From NCBI GenBank assembly GCA_910574455.1, contig CAJSYZ010000003.1:3843250-3907249 (forward strand): DNA of 64,000 bases, in the 5' to 3' direction. Below the pieces are notes generated by a model that worked only from the letters and a program-made list of their open reading frames with translations, searched no databases and had not been told where the DNA came from. The translations under genes and the position numbers were made by a program. Every line of letters starts with the position of its first letter. Positions within the stretch are counted from its first letter, which is position 1. Shown in pieces: positions 47,285 to 58,288 of this stretch. This DNA comes from Trichaptum fuscoviolaceum (taxonomy: Eukaryota; Basidiomycota; Agaricomycetes; Hymenochaetales; Trichaptaceae).

Positions 47285-49268
47285 ATGCCAGAGACACGGA
47301 AAAAGCACGATCCCCTTCATTTTCCACCAACTATTTGATGCACCTTGCCCAGCTGTAGTAGGACGTTCAAGAGTCAATCTGGAAGAGCAAGACATGAATA
47401 TTCAGCTCATCCGATGTCATCCGTGGCAAGATCTACTGCCTGTGGTCACGACTACTATGATCCTTCACCTATTCGACCCACACGAGCTCCAACTCCTCAA
47501 CCTCTACCGAGGTCGTCCGAACTTCCAACAGAGGGTCATTTTGAGAGCGGCCCTGACTCCTACGATTACGATATTTCCATGCTTACACAGGATATCTCGA
47601 TGCTCAGTATAGGCCGAGACGAGCTGCTTCAAGACCTAGACAGACCTGATTCTCTGTCCCATTCTGGCACCGGAAGTGACAGTGGCCGTAGTGCATCCTC
47701 TGAAGATTTGGACTTCGACGTTGGAGATCATGAGGAGAGTGATGGTGACCTAAAGGTGTATCACAGATATATGAATGGTGCGCACCAAGTATATTGTCCT
47801 CGGTTTGATAGCACTCTGATGAAAAACATCGTGCAGCCACCCCGTGTGATGCGGAAGGAAACAACTTAGAAAACGACGAACCACCTGTTCCGCAAAATGA
47901 ACCTGCACCAAATGACTGGTCTCCCTATTCGTGCCGAGCAGATTTTGAGCTCGCAGACTTTCTTTATCGCGATGAGCAAATGTCTGCTGGTAATATAACA
48001 AAGCTTCTCGGAATCATGAAGGCTTACCAGCGAATTCAGTCTGTGAAGAACGCGAAATCTGGCGGATATTCTGAGTTGGACGTAACTAAGCCCAACGATG
48101 ACTCAGATCTGGATCCCACTAGTACGCTACTCGATGGAGACGCACAAAAGTTGTACAATGTCATTGACGCTACGAGAGTTGGTGATGTGCCTTGGAAATC
48201 CTTTAGTAACTTCTACACGGACAACAATGGCCAAAAAGCGACAGACGAGAACACCGAGTCATGGAAGAGGAAAGAATATGATGTATGGTATCGGGATCCC
48301 TTGGAAGTGATCCGAAATTTGGTGGATAATACGGCTTTAGAAGGCGAATTCGACTATGTCCCATTTCGTGAATATCAGCCAAAGGAGGAATCTGATGACA
48401 TCAATGACAAAGAACGAGTGTTCAGAAATTACATGTCCGGAAATTTTGCTTGGGAACAGGCTGTAAGTCATGAATAATGCAGCATTCAAAGTTGGAGGAA
48501 GTGTACTGATTATCCTTGACTTAGAACAAAATCTCAGCCGAAGATAAAGCAGTCCATGGGTCCATGTTCGTTCCGGTGATCTTGGGGAGCGACAAGACAA
48601 CAGTTTCCGTTGGAACTGGCAACAACGAATATTATCCGTTATATCTCTCAATAGGAAATGTATCAAACAAGGCCCGGCGGTCCCAAAAGTTGAATACAGT
48701 CCAGCTTGTAGCATTTTTAGCAATACCAAAGAGTGTGTGTCAAAAACTGAGCCATTCAATTGTGTTTTGACGCTTTTTTGCAGCTGAGCGACAGTACGAA
48801 AAGTCAGATGACTTCCGTCGCTTTAGACATCAAATTTTTCATTCATCTATATCGAGAATCTTGAGTTCACTGAAGACCGCCATGTCCATAAACAATGAAC
48901 AGACCATTCTCCGGTGCCCTGATGGTCACTTGCGTAGGTCGGTTCTCGGACTCGGCTCGTATATAGCCGATTATCCGGAACAGGTGAGTCTATGCGCAAT
49001 ATGCACTGGATGGTGCTGCAAGTAAGTACCATCCTTTCCAAAATCGCATAGGAGTCTGAGGAAATGGCTTACGGTGGCTATATAGATGCACAGCTCCCCA
49101 CAAGGACCTAGATAATCCGGAGTTTGCATCAAATCCTCGAACAAAAGAGCTACACGAACGATTGATAGAGCAGGTAAATGACAACAACTCAACCAGAGCA
49201 ACAATTCGCAAAGAGTATGGGTTCCACCAAGATATCATGGTATGTGCTCCAAATTCTCCATTGGATGC

Positions 49269-50059
49269 TGTCAGGCTTGGACCCGATGCATGCCTTGTGG
49301 TGTCTTGTCTATCATAAACAAATGAGATCATGCCTATCAAGACATGATGTCCTGCGAGATCGAATCTAAGAGTGAAGCAAAGAGAACAGAGACGAGAGAC
49401 GAGAGGCGAGTATAACCAGGATCCGGGGCTTCCGGCATCCGACAAAGGTGACCGACGACGAGGGGACTTCGGGGTGCTCCCGCGCAAGGCTCGAGACGTC
49501 CGGGTCAAACACAAAAGATAGTCTAGAGCACTAGACAACAAGCAAGCTAGATTTGGAGACAAGACGAAGGCATGGTGGATCTCGAAAGCCTGGCCACTAG
49601 CTAGGCCCAAAGACTTATGATATTCGAGTCAAGGTATCTATGTACAAATACTATGGGTTTATATAGAGAAAGGACAGAGATACCGGGATTCCGGAAGCGT
49701 GGGAAAATCGGGGATGCGTGCAATGCGGTAGGCAATGAGGCCTCACACATGTAAGACTAAGACAGGAAATGGAAAGGAATAACAAAGGAGTGACAGGACA
49801 TGTGTAGGGGCATTGGTAAATCGGAGTAATGAAGGAGGAATGAGGGAAACAGGTGGGGAACATGAGGAAAGACAAGAGGATGAGGGGAGAGGGACTTCGG
49901 GGAAGTCTCTAAGGTAAGAACCCGGGATAAATCCCGAAAGGGAGAGATCCCGAAGGGAATGCCCCGGGATATTTCCCGAGGGCAAGATATCCCAGGCGGG
50001 ATTTGGGAAAATCCCCGGGATGCGCCCCGAAGGGGAAAGGGTTATGTCACGTCGTGACA
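49269..50059 (-). mobile_element. Solo LTR, 791 bp, in an intron of transposase B
   Basis: The plus strand starts TGTCAGGCTTGG and ends GTCGTGACA, with a 5-bp duplication GATGC at 49,264-49,268 and 50,060-50,064. On minus it begins TGTCACGACGTGACATAACC, which looks like an LTR 5' end, hence the assigned strand. The interior is rich in TCCCGGG/ATCCCG words (49,920-50,040). The matching intron in the A copy lacks it. Family not identified. Confidence 0.8.
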
Positions 50060-51385
50060 GATGCGCTTCTAAGAACTATGTTTTCCCGTAGCCCTTCACC
50101 AATGACTTTCCGCGCGCAGATATATGCGATCTCATTTCTCCGGACCTATTGCACCAAATCATCAAAGGTGTTTTCAAGGATCATCTTGTCGAGTGGATAT
50201 GCCAGAGCTTGACCACAACAGAGCTGGATATTGTGGATAAAAGGTGCCATTCTCAAACAATTTGTATAATATGAATACTATCGCTGACCTCCGCGTAGAA
50301 TCAGAGTCGCTGCTCCTTTTCCTGGACTACGTAGATTCCCCGAAGGCCGAGGCTTCAAGCAATGGACAGGCAATGATTCAAAGGCACTTATGAAAGTATG
50401 TGGTTTTTCCTTCTTGTTTGAGGCGGTCGTTTGCTGATAGTAGTCGATGTAAACCGCTTAGGTGTATCTTCCGGCTATTGTGGGCATTGTGCAGGATGAT
50501 ATAATTCATGCATTGAGTGCATTTCTCGACTTCTGTTATCTTGTGCGTCGGTACACGATTACAGCCTCAACACTTGATCAGATCAAAGCCTCTCTGGATT
50601 GCTTTCATCAATATCGGCAAATATTCATAGCTATGGGTATCCGGGATAACTTCTCACTACCACGACAGCATGCCATGGTCCACTATCCTACAATGATTCC
50701 TCTGTTTGCTGCACCGAGTGGACTATGTTCATCGATCACAGAGAATAAGCACATTTACGCGGTCAAGGAAACATGGCGACGCTCAAACAAAAATGATCCC
50801 TTGGGTCAGATGATCACAGCAAACCAACGACTCAGTAAACTTATTGCATCAAGGGCAGACTTCAAAAGGCGTGGAATGCTGGATGATACGTTAGCCGAGG
50901 CTTCGTGGAGAGCTTTGTGAGATGTTTTGCGCAAGAATATGTCGTCAGAGTCAGAGTCGGATGACGCTGAGAGGGACCCTGATGCCAGTGGGGGAGAGCA
51001 GATGCAACAACGTGACGTATTAGTAGTAGGTGAAGCTGATGATACAGATGACTTCTTCGATGCCATTGTGGGTATTCAAGAGCTCAACGAAATTGCAGAT
51101 TTGGACGATTCCGAAAGTTTAATAGATGAGCCACAGCGTGGTGCGGTTCATGGCGTAGGCGTAGGAAATGCTGAACGCCAGCTCCGCTTGGGTGGCGGGA
51201 ATGACCCTTTGAGCTTTACGTTAATGGCTTCGAAAAAACGTTAGTGAAACATCCTTTTGGTGCTGCAAATCCAACTTGTTTATTGTTATCCTTGCAGAGT
51301 CCAGTAAAGTGTACCCTAAACAGCTCGATGCTCTCGCGGCAATAGAAGGCTATCCAGAACTTTGACAACTCCGACAACTCATCAA

Positions 51386-51390
51386 GAAAC
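51386..51390. repeat. TSD GAAAC, left of chromovirus
   Basis: Identical GAAAC at 62,879-62,883. Confidence 0.95.
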
Positions 51391-52208
51391 TGTCGAGATC
51401 CCGGGCTCCTTTTCTCATTTCCCGCACTTTCCCGCCAAGGATCCCGACATGAGCAGACAAACCCGCGGGGAGAATCCCGCCATTGGATTCCCCGCGCGAA
51501 ACCTCATTCCCGAATCGCACGATCCCATGCTCACGTGACTTATCCCGCACCACCATCCCGGCAACCATGCACGCATACACACACTCATTTACGACGACCC
51601 GCCACGGCACACGTACATTCACTTATCAACATACGCTCATTAATCCGTTAGTACCTCAAGGTGACGACCTGCAACAGTCTGGCATACCTAGTCTGGCTAG
51701 TCGCGGCCCCGGACCGGACGTTGACGTCCACGGACAGGCCGTAGCCATCTGGAGAGACGGGATAGACATGCCTAGCAGTGCGGTCGTAGCATGTATCGTT
51801 TGTAGTAGATAGGTGCGCATTGCGCAAGGACACTTAGCGTAGATTAACTATACAGTCTTTACAAAGTAGATAAATAGCTGTAGGCATCGTAAGGAGCACC
51901 CCACTTTTGACCTCTTGTGGAGTGCTTCCTTAGGTGCGATCTCTCTCTTTTCTCCTGTGTAGTTAGTTGCGCAATACTTACTTGTGGAGTGCTTCCTTAG
52001 GGATCCGCTTACTTGACGTTCAAAGCAGTGAAGAGTCCTAGCTGGCCTTGAGAATCCCGCGACGCGCCTGGATAGAATCCCGCGCGTTTCCCGCCTGAAT
52101 TCCCACGCCCGTTCCCAGTCGCGAATCCAGATTCCCGAACGCGGGTTCTTGTCGTGAATTCCAGTTTCCCGAAACTGTTTCCCGCTACAATTCCCGACGG
52201 TCGTAACA
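51391..52208 (+). repeat. 5' LTR of chromovirus (818 bp)
   Basis: TGTCGAGATCCC to GTCGTAACA. Contains ATAAATA (51,870-51,876), the predicted R start ACTTTTGACCT (51,903-51,913), and a direct repeat of CTTGTGGAGTGCTTCCTTAGG at 51,914 and 51,981. Confidence 0.95.
51870..51876 (+). promoter_or_regulatory. TATA-like box of chromovirus LTR
   Basis: ATAAATA lies 33 bp upstream of the predicted self-primer start at 51,903, a spacing suitable for RNA polymerase II initiation. The related solo LTR keeps GTAGATAAATA in the same relation. Confidence 0.5.
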
Positions 52209-52210
52209 TT

Positions 52211-52221
52211 AGGTCAAAAGT
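52211..52221 (+). other. Self-primer binding site of chromovirus
   Basis: AGGTCAAAAGT, 2 bp after the 5' LTR, is the exact reverse complement of ACTTTTGACCT at 51,903-51,913 in the LTR. No TGG-type tRNA primer site adjoins the LTR. Tf1-like elements prime with 11 nt of their own RNA 5' end, the same length as here. Confidence 0.7.
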
Positions 52222-53123
52222 CCTGGCTCACCGCCGCTCGGACTCGACACCCTCACGCTCTTTACTTCTACCCCCGCACCCGTACCGCCGACCCGCGATG
52301 TCGTCCCACCAGGAATGGGGAGGACTCGCAGACACCTTCGCTTTCCCGTCCCCTAGCTCCTCGATGGAGGAAGACAAACTCCAGCCCATCCTTGATCGCC
52401 TCGACACCCTCGAAAAGCGCTACTCCAAGCTAGTCAGCGAACACAATCAGGTCCAGAACACAGTCGCCCAGCTCAAGCACGCCAACCGGGCGTTAGAAGC
52501 CCAAATCGCGAGTCAGCCCGCCTCCCCGTCTGGGGGCGGAGCAGGGCTCAAGATGAAGCTTCCCGACACCTTCGAAGGCGAACGAGCCAAGCTGGAGAAC
52601 TGGATTCACCAGATTAAGCTCTACCTGTTCGGACAACATCCGGGACTAGACGAAACCCGCAAGGTCGCATTTGCTCTGATGCTACTGCGGGGGCCGGCGC
52701 AAGACTGGGCACGACCCATTCTAGATCGACTCCAGGACATCCCGACACCGCCAGAAGCCGCCAGCCTGGAGGCCCTGTTCGCCGCCCTTCGCGCCTCTTA
52801 CGGGGAAATCGATGCAGACAAAGCCGCAGCCAACAAGCTGATGCGCCTACGCCAGACAGGAACGGTCGCCGAGTTTGCGTCGCAATTCCGTGCCCTCCAA
52901 GCCCTCACCGGGTGGCCCAAGGACGCAACGACGGATGTCATCTACCTCGACATGTTCCGGAAGGGACTCAAAGACCAGGTTCGCCAGCACATCGCCAGCA
53001 CAGAGGCGAAGGATATGAAATTCGATGCCTACGTCAACTGGGTTTCCGAGACGGACGAGAAGCTAAGGCTCGCACACGCCTATGGACCAGTATTGAAGCC
53101 AGCGGCTACGCCCCGAAGCAATC

Positions 53124-53127
53124 CCGG
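53124..53127. repeat. TSD CCGG, left of nested LTR element
   Basis: Matches CCGG at 57,906-57,909. Removing one copy restores the gag frame. Confidence 0.85.
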
Positions 53128-54066
53128 TGAAAGTATAATAAGTACAAAGGGGGTGGGATGTGTAGAAAACCCGGAGAAGAAGAATAGAGTAGTAAAACAG
53201 AAAGAAGAGGAGAAACAACGAAGGAAACTAGTGAAATTACTAAACGGCCCCCGTCGTCCGCAAGTATGTCTTCTGCGTGCGCCACGCAACCGTCGCTCGC
53301 TCGAAGACCGAAGACAAGAAACAAACTAACTCTCGCGCGTCCGTAAAACTCGTAGTGCGCGCCCGCCGCACGCCTTCGCGAGAAGTCCAGAAGAAAGGGA
53401 CACTTGCACGTCCGTAAGTGTCGCGCGCCGTCGTCGTCGAAAGTCCGAAGACAAGAAACAAACAGGACTCTTGCACGTCCGTAAAACCGTCGCGCGCCGC
53501 CGTAGTCGAAGCCCGAAGACAAGAAACAGAAGGAAACCAGAAGAAACCCGTGAGGCTGTTGAGCCCGTCCGTCGACACCGTCGCCGCCGCAAGATTCTCG
53601 CTCTCGCTCACACGTAGTGATGGTAGGGAAAATGAAGTAAATTTTCACACGGTGTTACAGGTGGCGACTAACACAAGTTAATACCGCGTGTGAACCGGCT
53701 ACTCCGGCCACGCAAACTACCCCGGAACCGTTGTCTTTGTTCCCGTCCCTCAATTGGCAACCCGTTTCCCACGCCACTCGCGCACGTCGCCACACTCCAA
53801 GTGTCCGGCCGGACGCATATCCCGCAAGCTCGTTTGCTCGTCCACCCATCGCATTGCCCGTTGTGTGATCGCCGGTGAGCTCTGTGCCTTGTATTCTCTA
53901 TTGCTTGTGCTCAGGTACAGTTTTCCCTTCGCTATTTGGCTTCGAGTGTCGGCCGGGAGCCTTTCTGCTCGTCCGGTGTCCAGTGTATGCACCCGGATTC
54001 CGTCCGGATGCCTCTGCTGTGTCCGGCGGGCGTCGTACGAACACTGGACGCAGTCCAGGTGTTACA
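53128..54066 (-). repeat. LTR of nested element (3' in its own orientation)
   Basis: 939 bp; the same sequence as 56,967-57,905 as far as read. It contains repeated CGAAGACAAGAAAC and CACGTCCGTAA words. Confidence 0.95.
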
Positions 54067-54080
54067 CCTCCTCCCCACTT
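54067..54080 (-). other. Polypurine tract of nested element
   Basis: AAGTGGGGAGGAGG on minus, directly upstream of the 3' LTR (TGTAACACC). Confidence 0.75.
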
Positions 54081-54598
54081 TGAATAGTGACCTCCCGGTC
54101 ACTCGGCCTTGCCTGTCTGGCTTGCTTCCGAGGTGGGTTTGCGAGGTAGATGCTCTGTTTCGCTTGGTTCTCGTGCGCGTGCTTGAATCGACTAGCTGTC
54201 CGTCGTGCATGCTATGCGTAGTGGTGGTCCTTGACTGGGTCTTGTGGGTGTTTGCTTGTGATTGAAAATCGCGAAAATTTCTGGGCCGGACTTCGGTCTT
54301 TTCGATGGTCGTCCGTGAGTCTCCCCCTTCCGTCTCTGTCACCTAACTCCTCTTCCATTCCTTCTAGCCCCGTGTCCCTCCTCCTTTCTTCGTGCCATCT
54401 TCGATCGCGCGCCGTATTTGTTCTCGTTCCTGCGCAGTTGCCGCCGTAGTTGCCGCTCGTCCGTGCCATCGCTTGCTCGCTGTCTCGCCCTCGCCCTGCT
54501 CGGTTTCTCCTCCTCTTCCTCTTTCTCTCCGTATTACATGCTACTGTCTACTTTCTACTGTACTCCGCTCTGTCTGTCTGTCTGTCTGTTATCCTGAT

Positions 54599-54634
<36 letters not shown>

Positions 54635-54827
54635 AGAAACTTGAAACTTGTCGATGAATGTGAATATGATACGAATAATAATATGCAGTTAGAAGTAGAA
54701 GAAATGAAATGAATTGCTTCCGTCCGTAATTCCAGTGAAACGCGTGTACTTAGCTCGAAACGCCGTGAAAGTTAAAGATTGAGATTAAAATTTATAAAAA
54801 TAAAGATAGAAAAAAAAATCCGGCCCC
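54081..54827. other. 3' untranslated interior of nested element
   Basis: No long frame on the element's strand. It holds a (GACA)n-like stretch (minus; GTCT repeats near 54,568-54,590 on plus), a 33-base T run and an AT-rich segment after the gag stop. Confidence 0.5.
54601..54633. repeat. 33-base homopolymer, T on plus / A on minus
   Basis: Uninterrupted T33, which on the element's coding strand is A33 located ~195 bp after the gag stop codon and far from the 3' LTR. Confidence 0.95.
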
Positions 54828-56750
54828 TTACGACGCCTCCGTGCCCTTGTTCTCAAAGAAAAATGATGACCGCCAGCCGTGTTTCTGTGCCCCGAGGCCC
54901 TTGTCTGTTGCTGTTGCTGAGTCTGGTCGCCCGTATGCTTCTGCGCTCGCGTCTCGCACATCATTCGCATCCGGCTGCCTTCTCTTCTCAGCTTCTTGCA
55001 CGACTGCCAGGACTGTTGCTGCTGCTGAATCTGCTCGCCCGTATGCTTGTGCGCTCTCGGTTCGGTCAACAATGGTCGTCGATTGCCTTCTCTTCTCAGC
55101 TTCTCGTTTGACCTCCGTACTGATGCGCGCTTTAGCCTCTCTGCTCGAGGTCACGGTCGCCGTATCAGACCCAGACTCTTCATTGTCCTCTTCCTGATCG
55201 AGTGTGCTGCCTGCTGTGGTTCCTCGGCGATTCTGCTCTGCTAGCTCTCTTCGCAACTGGTCGATGGTCTCTTCCAGCTTCCGTACACGAAGGCGCAGCT
55301 CCCGCAGCTCTGAATCTCCTTTCTCTTCCTCTTTCTCGCCCGTAATGCTGTGAACCTTGGCCGGCGCGCCTGTCGAACGTGTCTCTGCTTCGTCCACATG
55401 TCCTTTGGTCATCAAGGCGGGTGCGCGAAGTCGAACACCGATTTCCTTCTCGCATGCCTTGGTCTCTCTCGCTACCAGTCTGTCCGTATTGCTCTGAACC
55501 GGTGCTCTGCTCGACTTTGCTTCTGGTGCGCTCTGTCGACCTACAGTAGTCCATACGGACACTATCTCCGCCCCTTGCAACCGTTCAGCTCGATGATGTT
55601 CGCCGCGGCCAAAGCGTCTGCCTCGCGATCTCGCGCGCTCGCACAGACTCTTGCCCCACATGAACGGTAGTTCCGAACCGTCCAGCCGGACCACTCGGTA
55701 CCCCGCACCAAGCCTGCACAACCCGCGCGCGATGTCCGCTCGCAGGTCCTCGCAGTCCTGCTTGCGGTGTCCCTGCCGCCAGCAGTAGAAGCAGCCGAGT
55801 CCAACGCGACTCGGGCCTGCCCTATGCGCCGCTGCCATCCTCAGTACTTGCGCTTCTTGAGGAGGGTCTACCGGATGCCTCGCAGATGTCCCCCGCATGC
55901 TTGGCTGCGCCGTCACTGGTGCTTGCGCTTCTCGAGGAGAGTCTGCCGTTTTCTTCGCAGGTGGTACGACTGCCTGCGCCATCGCCGGTGCTTGCGCTTC
56001 TTGAGGAGGGTCAACAGGTCTCTTCGAAGGTGGTACGACTAGCTGCGCCATCACCGGTGCCTGCGCTTCTTGAGGAGAGTCTGCCAGTTTCCGCGCAGTC
56101 ATCTCCCGTACGACCAGCAGCGCCATCACCAATGCTTGCGCTTCTTGAGGAGAGTCGACCGGTTGCTTTGCAGATGCCCCCCGTACAATCGGCTGCGCCG
56201 TCACAGTTGCTTGCGCTTCTCGAGGCGGGTCTACCGGTTTGCGCACAGTCATCTCCCGGACGACCAGCGGTGCCTTCACCGGTGGTTGCGCTTCTTGAGG
56301 AGGGTCTACCGGTTTCTTCGCAGGTGTCTTTCGTACGACCGCCTGCGCCCTCACCAGTGCTTCCGCTTCTTCATAATTGTCTGCCCATTTCCTCCGAGTC
56401 GTCTTCGGTACTTGCGCTTCTTGAGGAGAGTCAACCGTTGTCTTCTCAGTCGTCTTGCACTCAACCAGCGGCGGCATCTTCAATTCTTGTGCTTCCACCA
56501 TCTGGAAAACCGCTTTCGCTCGCCTCCTTGCATGCGATAATTCAATCATCAGCTCCTCCTTCTCCATTCCTTCGATCATCTTCTGTTTCCCTTCTCCGTT
56601 CAAATACAACTCTATTGGTCCAGTGTCTGTGGCCCTTGCCATATCCCTCAGAACCTTATCCCTCCTGCCCCGAATTAAAGACTTCATGTACTCGATAAAC
56701 ATTTTCTCTTCCCGAAGCTCTCTTTTACTCATTCCTGCCATCTCCTCCAC
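54828..56750 (-). CDS. Gag-like protein with CCHC knuckle, nested element
   Basis: An open frame of 640 aa starting MEEMAGMSKREL. A helical N-terminus (~100 aa) leads into a repeat region (~100-310) with eight PP/SP(Q/R)EAQ units spaced ~24-28 residues and separated by Ala/Val-rich text. A CCHC zinc knuckle CFYCWRQGHRKQDC (~320-333) comes next, then a basic Arg-rich stretch, a coiled coil (ELRLRVRKLEETIDQLRREL, ~470-495) and a polar tail. The knuckle and context point to an RNA-binding retrotransposon Gag, but no capsid motif is certain. The long unbroken frame despite the absence of pol suggests the protein is used. A captured host gene with a zinc knuckle is the alternative. Confidence 0.8.
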   Translation of the reverse strand: MEEMAGMSKRELREEKMFIEYMKSLIRGRRDKVLRDMARATDTGPIELYLNGEGKQKMIEGMEKEELMIELSHARRRAKAVFQMVEAQELKMPPLVECKTTEKTTVDSPQEAQVPKTTRRKWADNYEEAEALVRAQAVVRKTPAKKPVDPPQEAQPPVKAPLVVREMTVRKPVDPPREAQATVTAQPIVRGASAKQPVDSPQEAQALVMALLVVREMTARKLADSPQEAQAPVMAQLVVPPSKRPVDPPQEAQAPAMAQAVVPPAKKTADSPREAQAPVTAQPSMRGTSARHPVDPPQEAQVLRMAAAHRAGPSRVGLGCFYCWRQGHRKQDCEDLRADIARGLCRLGAGYRVVRLDGSELPFMWGKSLCERARSRGRRFGRGEHHRAERLQGAEIVSVWTTVGRQSAPEAKSSRAPVQSNTDRLVARETKACEKEIGVRLRAPALMTKGHVDEAETRSTGAPAKVHSITGEKEEEKGDSELRELRLRVRKLEETIDQLRRELAEQNRRGTTAGSTLDQEEDNEESGSDTATVTSSREAKARISTEVKREAEKRRQSTTIVDRTESAQAYGRADSAAATVLAVVQEAEKRRQPDANDVRDASAEAYGRPDSATATDKGLGAQKHGWRSSFFFENKGTEAS

Positions 56751-56946
56751 CAGACAAGTCTTTCCTCGTTGTCTTTCCTTTTCTCTTCCAGTCCTTTAGA
56801 CCACTAATGTAACCCCTTCACTGCCGGTTCAGTGTCTTGTCACTAGTTCCTTTTTAATGTTCTCTTTCTTAATGAAAATTTGTAAACTACTTTGCCCGAA
56901 GGGCGACAATAATTCTTTTTGGGTACTACACAAAAAACAAACCACC

Positions 56947-56964
56947 CCCTCGCGGTGGGCTCCA
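56947..56964 (-). other. tRNA-type primer binding site of nested element
   Basis: On minus, TGGAGCCCACCGCGAGGG begins two bases after the LTR end ACTTTCA. It is complementary to an RNA ending CCA with a GGTGGGCT acceptor side. The tRNA species is not identified. Confidence 0.65.
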
Positions 56965-56966
56965 GG

Positions 56967-57905
56967 TGAAAGTATAATAAGTACAAAGGGGGTGGGATGT
57001 GTAGAAAACCCGGAGAAGAAGAATAGAGTAGTAAAACAGAAAGAAGAGGAGAAACAACGAAGGAAACTAGTGAAATTACTAAACGGCCCCCGTCGTCCGC
57101 AAGTATGTCTTCTGCGTGCGCCACGCAACCGTCGCTCGCTCGAAGACCGAAGACAAGAAACAAACTAACTCTCGCGCGTCCGTAAAACTCGTAGTGCGCG
57201 CCCGCCGCACGCCTTCGCGAGAAGTCCAGAAGAAAGGGACACTTGCACGTCCGTAAGTGTCGCGCGCCGTCGTCGTCGAAAGTCCGAAGACAAGAAACAA
57301 ACAGGACTCTTGCACGTCCGTAAAACCGTCGCGCGCCGCCGTAGTCGAAGCCCGAAGACAAGAAACAGAAGGAAACCAGAAGAAACCCGTGAGGCTGTTG
57401 AGCCCGTCCGTCGACACCGTCGCCGCCGCAAGATTCTCGCTCTCGCTCACACGTAGTGATGGTAGGGAAAATGAAGTAAATTTTCACACGGTGTTACAGG
57501 TGGCGACTAACACAAGTTAATACCGCGTGTGAACCGGCTACTCCGGCCACGCAAACTACCCCGGAACCGTTGTCTTTGTTCCCGTCCCTCAATTGGCAAC
57601 CCGTTTCCCACGCCACTCGCGCACGTCGCCACACTCCAAGTGTCCGGCCGGACGCATATCCCGCAAGCTCGTTTGCTCGTCCACCCATCGCATTGCCCGT
57701 TGTGTGATCGCCGGTGAGCTCTGTGCCTTGTATTCTCTATTGCTTGTGCTCAGGTACAGTTTTCCCTTCGCTATTTGGCTTCGAGTGTCGGCCGGGAGCC
57801 TTTCTGCTCGTCCGGTGTCCAGTGTATGCACCCGGATTCCGTCCGGATGCCTCTGCTGTGTCCGGCGGGCGTCGTACGAACACTGGACGCAGTCCAGGTG
57901 TTACA
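56967..57905 (-). repeat. LTR of nested element (5' in its own orientation)
   Basis: 939 bp, TGTAACACC to ACTTTCA on minus; partner of 53,128-54,066. Confidence 0.95.
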
Positions 57906-57909
57906 CCGG
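57906..57909. repeat. TSD CCGG, right of nested LTR element
   Basis: Counterpart of 53,124-53,127. Confidence 0.85.
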
Positions 57910-58288
57910 CACCACTAGTTCAGCTCCGCGTACGATCCCGACTGCGGGCGCAAGCTCGACGAAGGATCCCAACGCAATGGAGATTGACAGGGTGCGCCGG
58001 GAGCGCAGGAGTAAGGGACTATGCTACTACTGCGGAGAGAAAGACCATTTAGTGAGCGATTGCCCAACGCGACCGCCAACCCGAAACCTAAAGGCTACGA
58101 AATCCACGTCCCCGTCGAGCCCATCGCCCCCCGCGCTCCAGTCGTTCGAAGAAACGCTCAAACGTATGGCGGAACAGTACGTCCAGAATGTGCAGCAGTC
58201 CGTGCTACAGAACGCATTCGCCGCCATGACGCCCGCCGCCAAGAACGTTCACAATCCCGAAGCCCCGCCCCCAGCGGATTTTCAGTAG

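Larger units (their letters stand above)
53128..57905 (-). mobile_element. Non-autonomous gag-only LTR element (TR-GAG type), nested in chromovirus gag
   Basis: Two 939-bp LTRs (53,128-54,066 and 56,967-57,905) in which I noticed no difference, with TSD CCGG. Read on minus, each LTR is TGTAACACC...ACTTTCA. A tRNA-type primer site starting TGGAGCCCACCGCG lies 2 bp inside the LTR at 56,964, and a purine tract AAGTGGGGAGGAGG lies just before the other LTR (54,080-54,067). Together these set the element on the minus strand. The 2.9-kb interior has one long frame, a CCHC gag-like protein, and no protease, RT or integrase. It must therefore be mobilised by another element, which is inference from the missing pol. 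Confidence 0.85.
52298..58288 (+). pseudogene. Chromovirus gag, split by the nested element
   Basis: Start MSSHQEWGG at 52,298. A coiled coil (DRLDTLEKRYSKLVSEHNQ) and a capsid-like retrotransposon gag domain (FEGERAKLENWIHQIKLYLF, WARPILDRL, DMFRKGLKDQVRQHI) run to 53,127. The frame resumes at 57,910, and removing the nested element plus one CCGG joins ...NPG to TTSSAPRT without a shift. A CCHC knuckle CYYCGEKDHLVSDC follows, and the stop is at 58,286-58,288. Gag forms the virus-like particle around element RNA. Apart from the insertion no lesion was seen. Confidence 0.85.

Noticed and set aside
53128..54066. Repeated ORFs of 62-180 codons in both copies of the 939-bp repeat as duplicated genes
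   Set aside because: They lie within LTRs, overlap in several frames and show no domain. The duplication is the LTR pair itself.
55886..56698. 270-codon plus-strand frame opposite the gag-like gene (ALLEESLP repeats)
   Set aside because: It is the antisense reading of the tandem PQEAQ repeat. The minus frame has the zinc knuckle, PBS and PPT in agreement.
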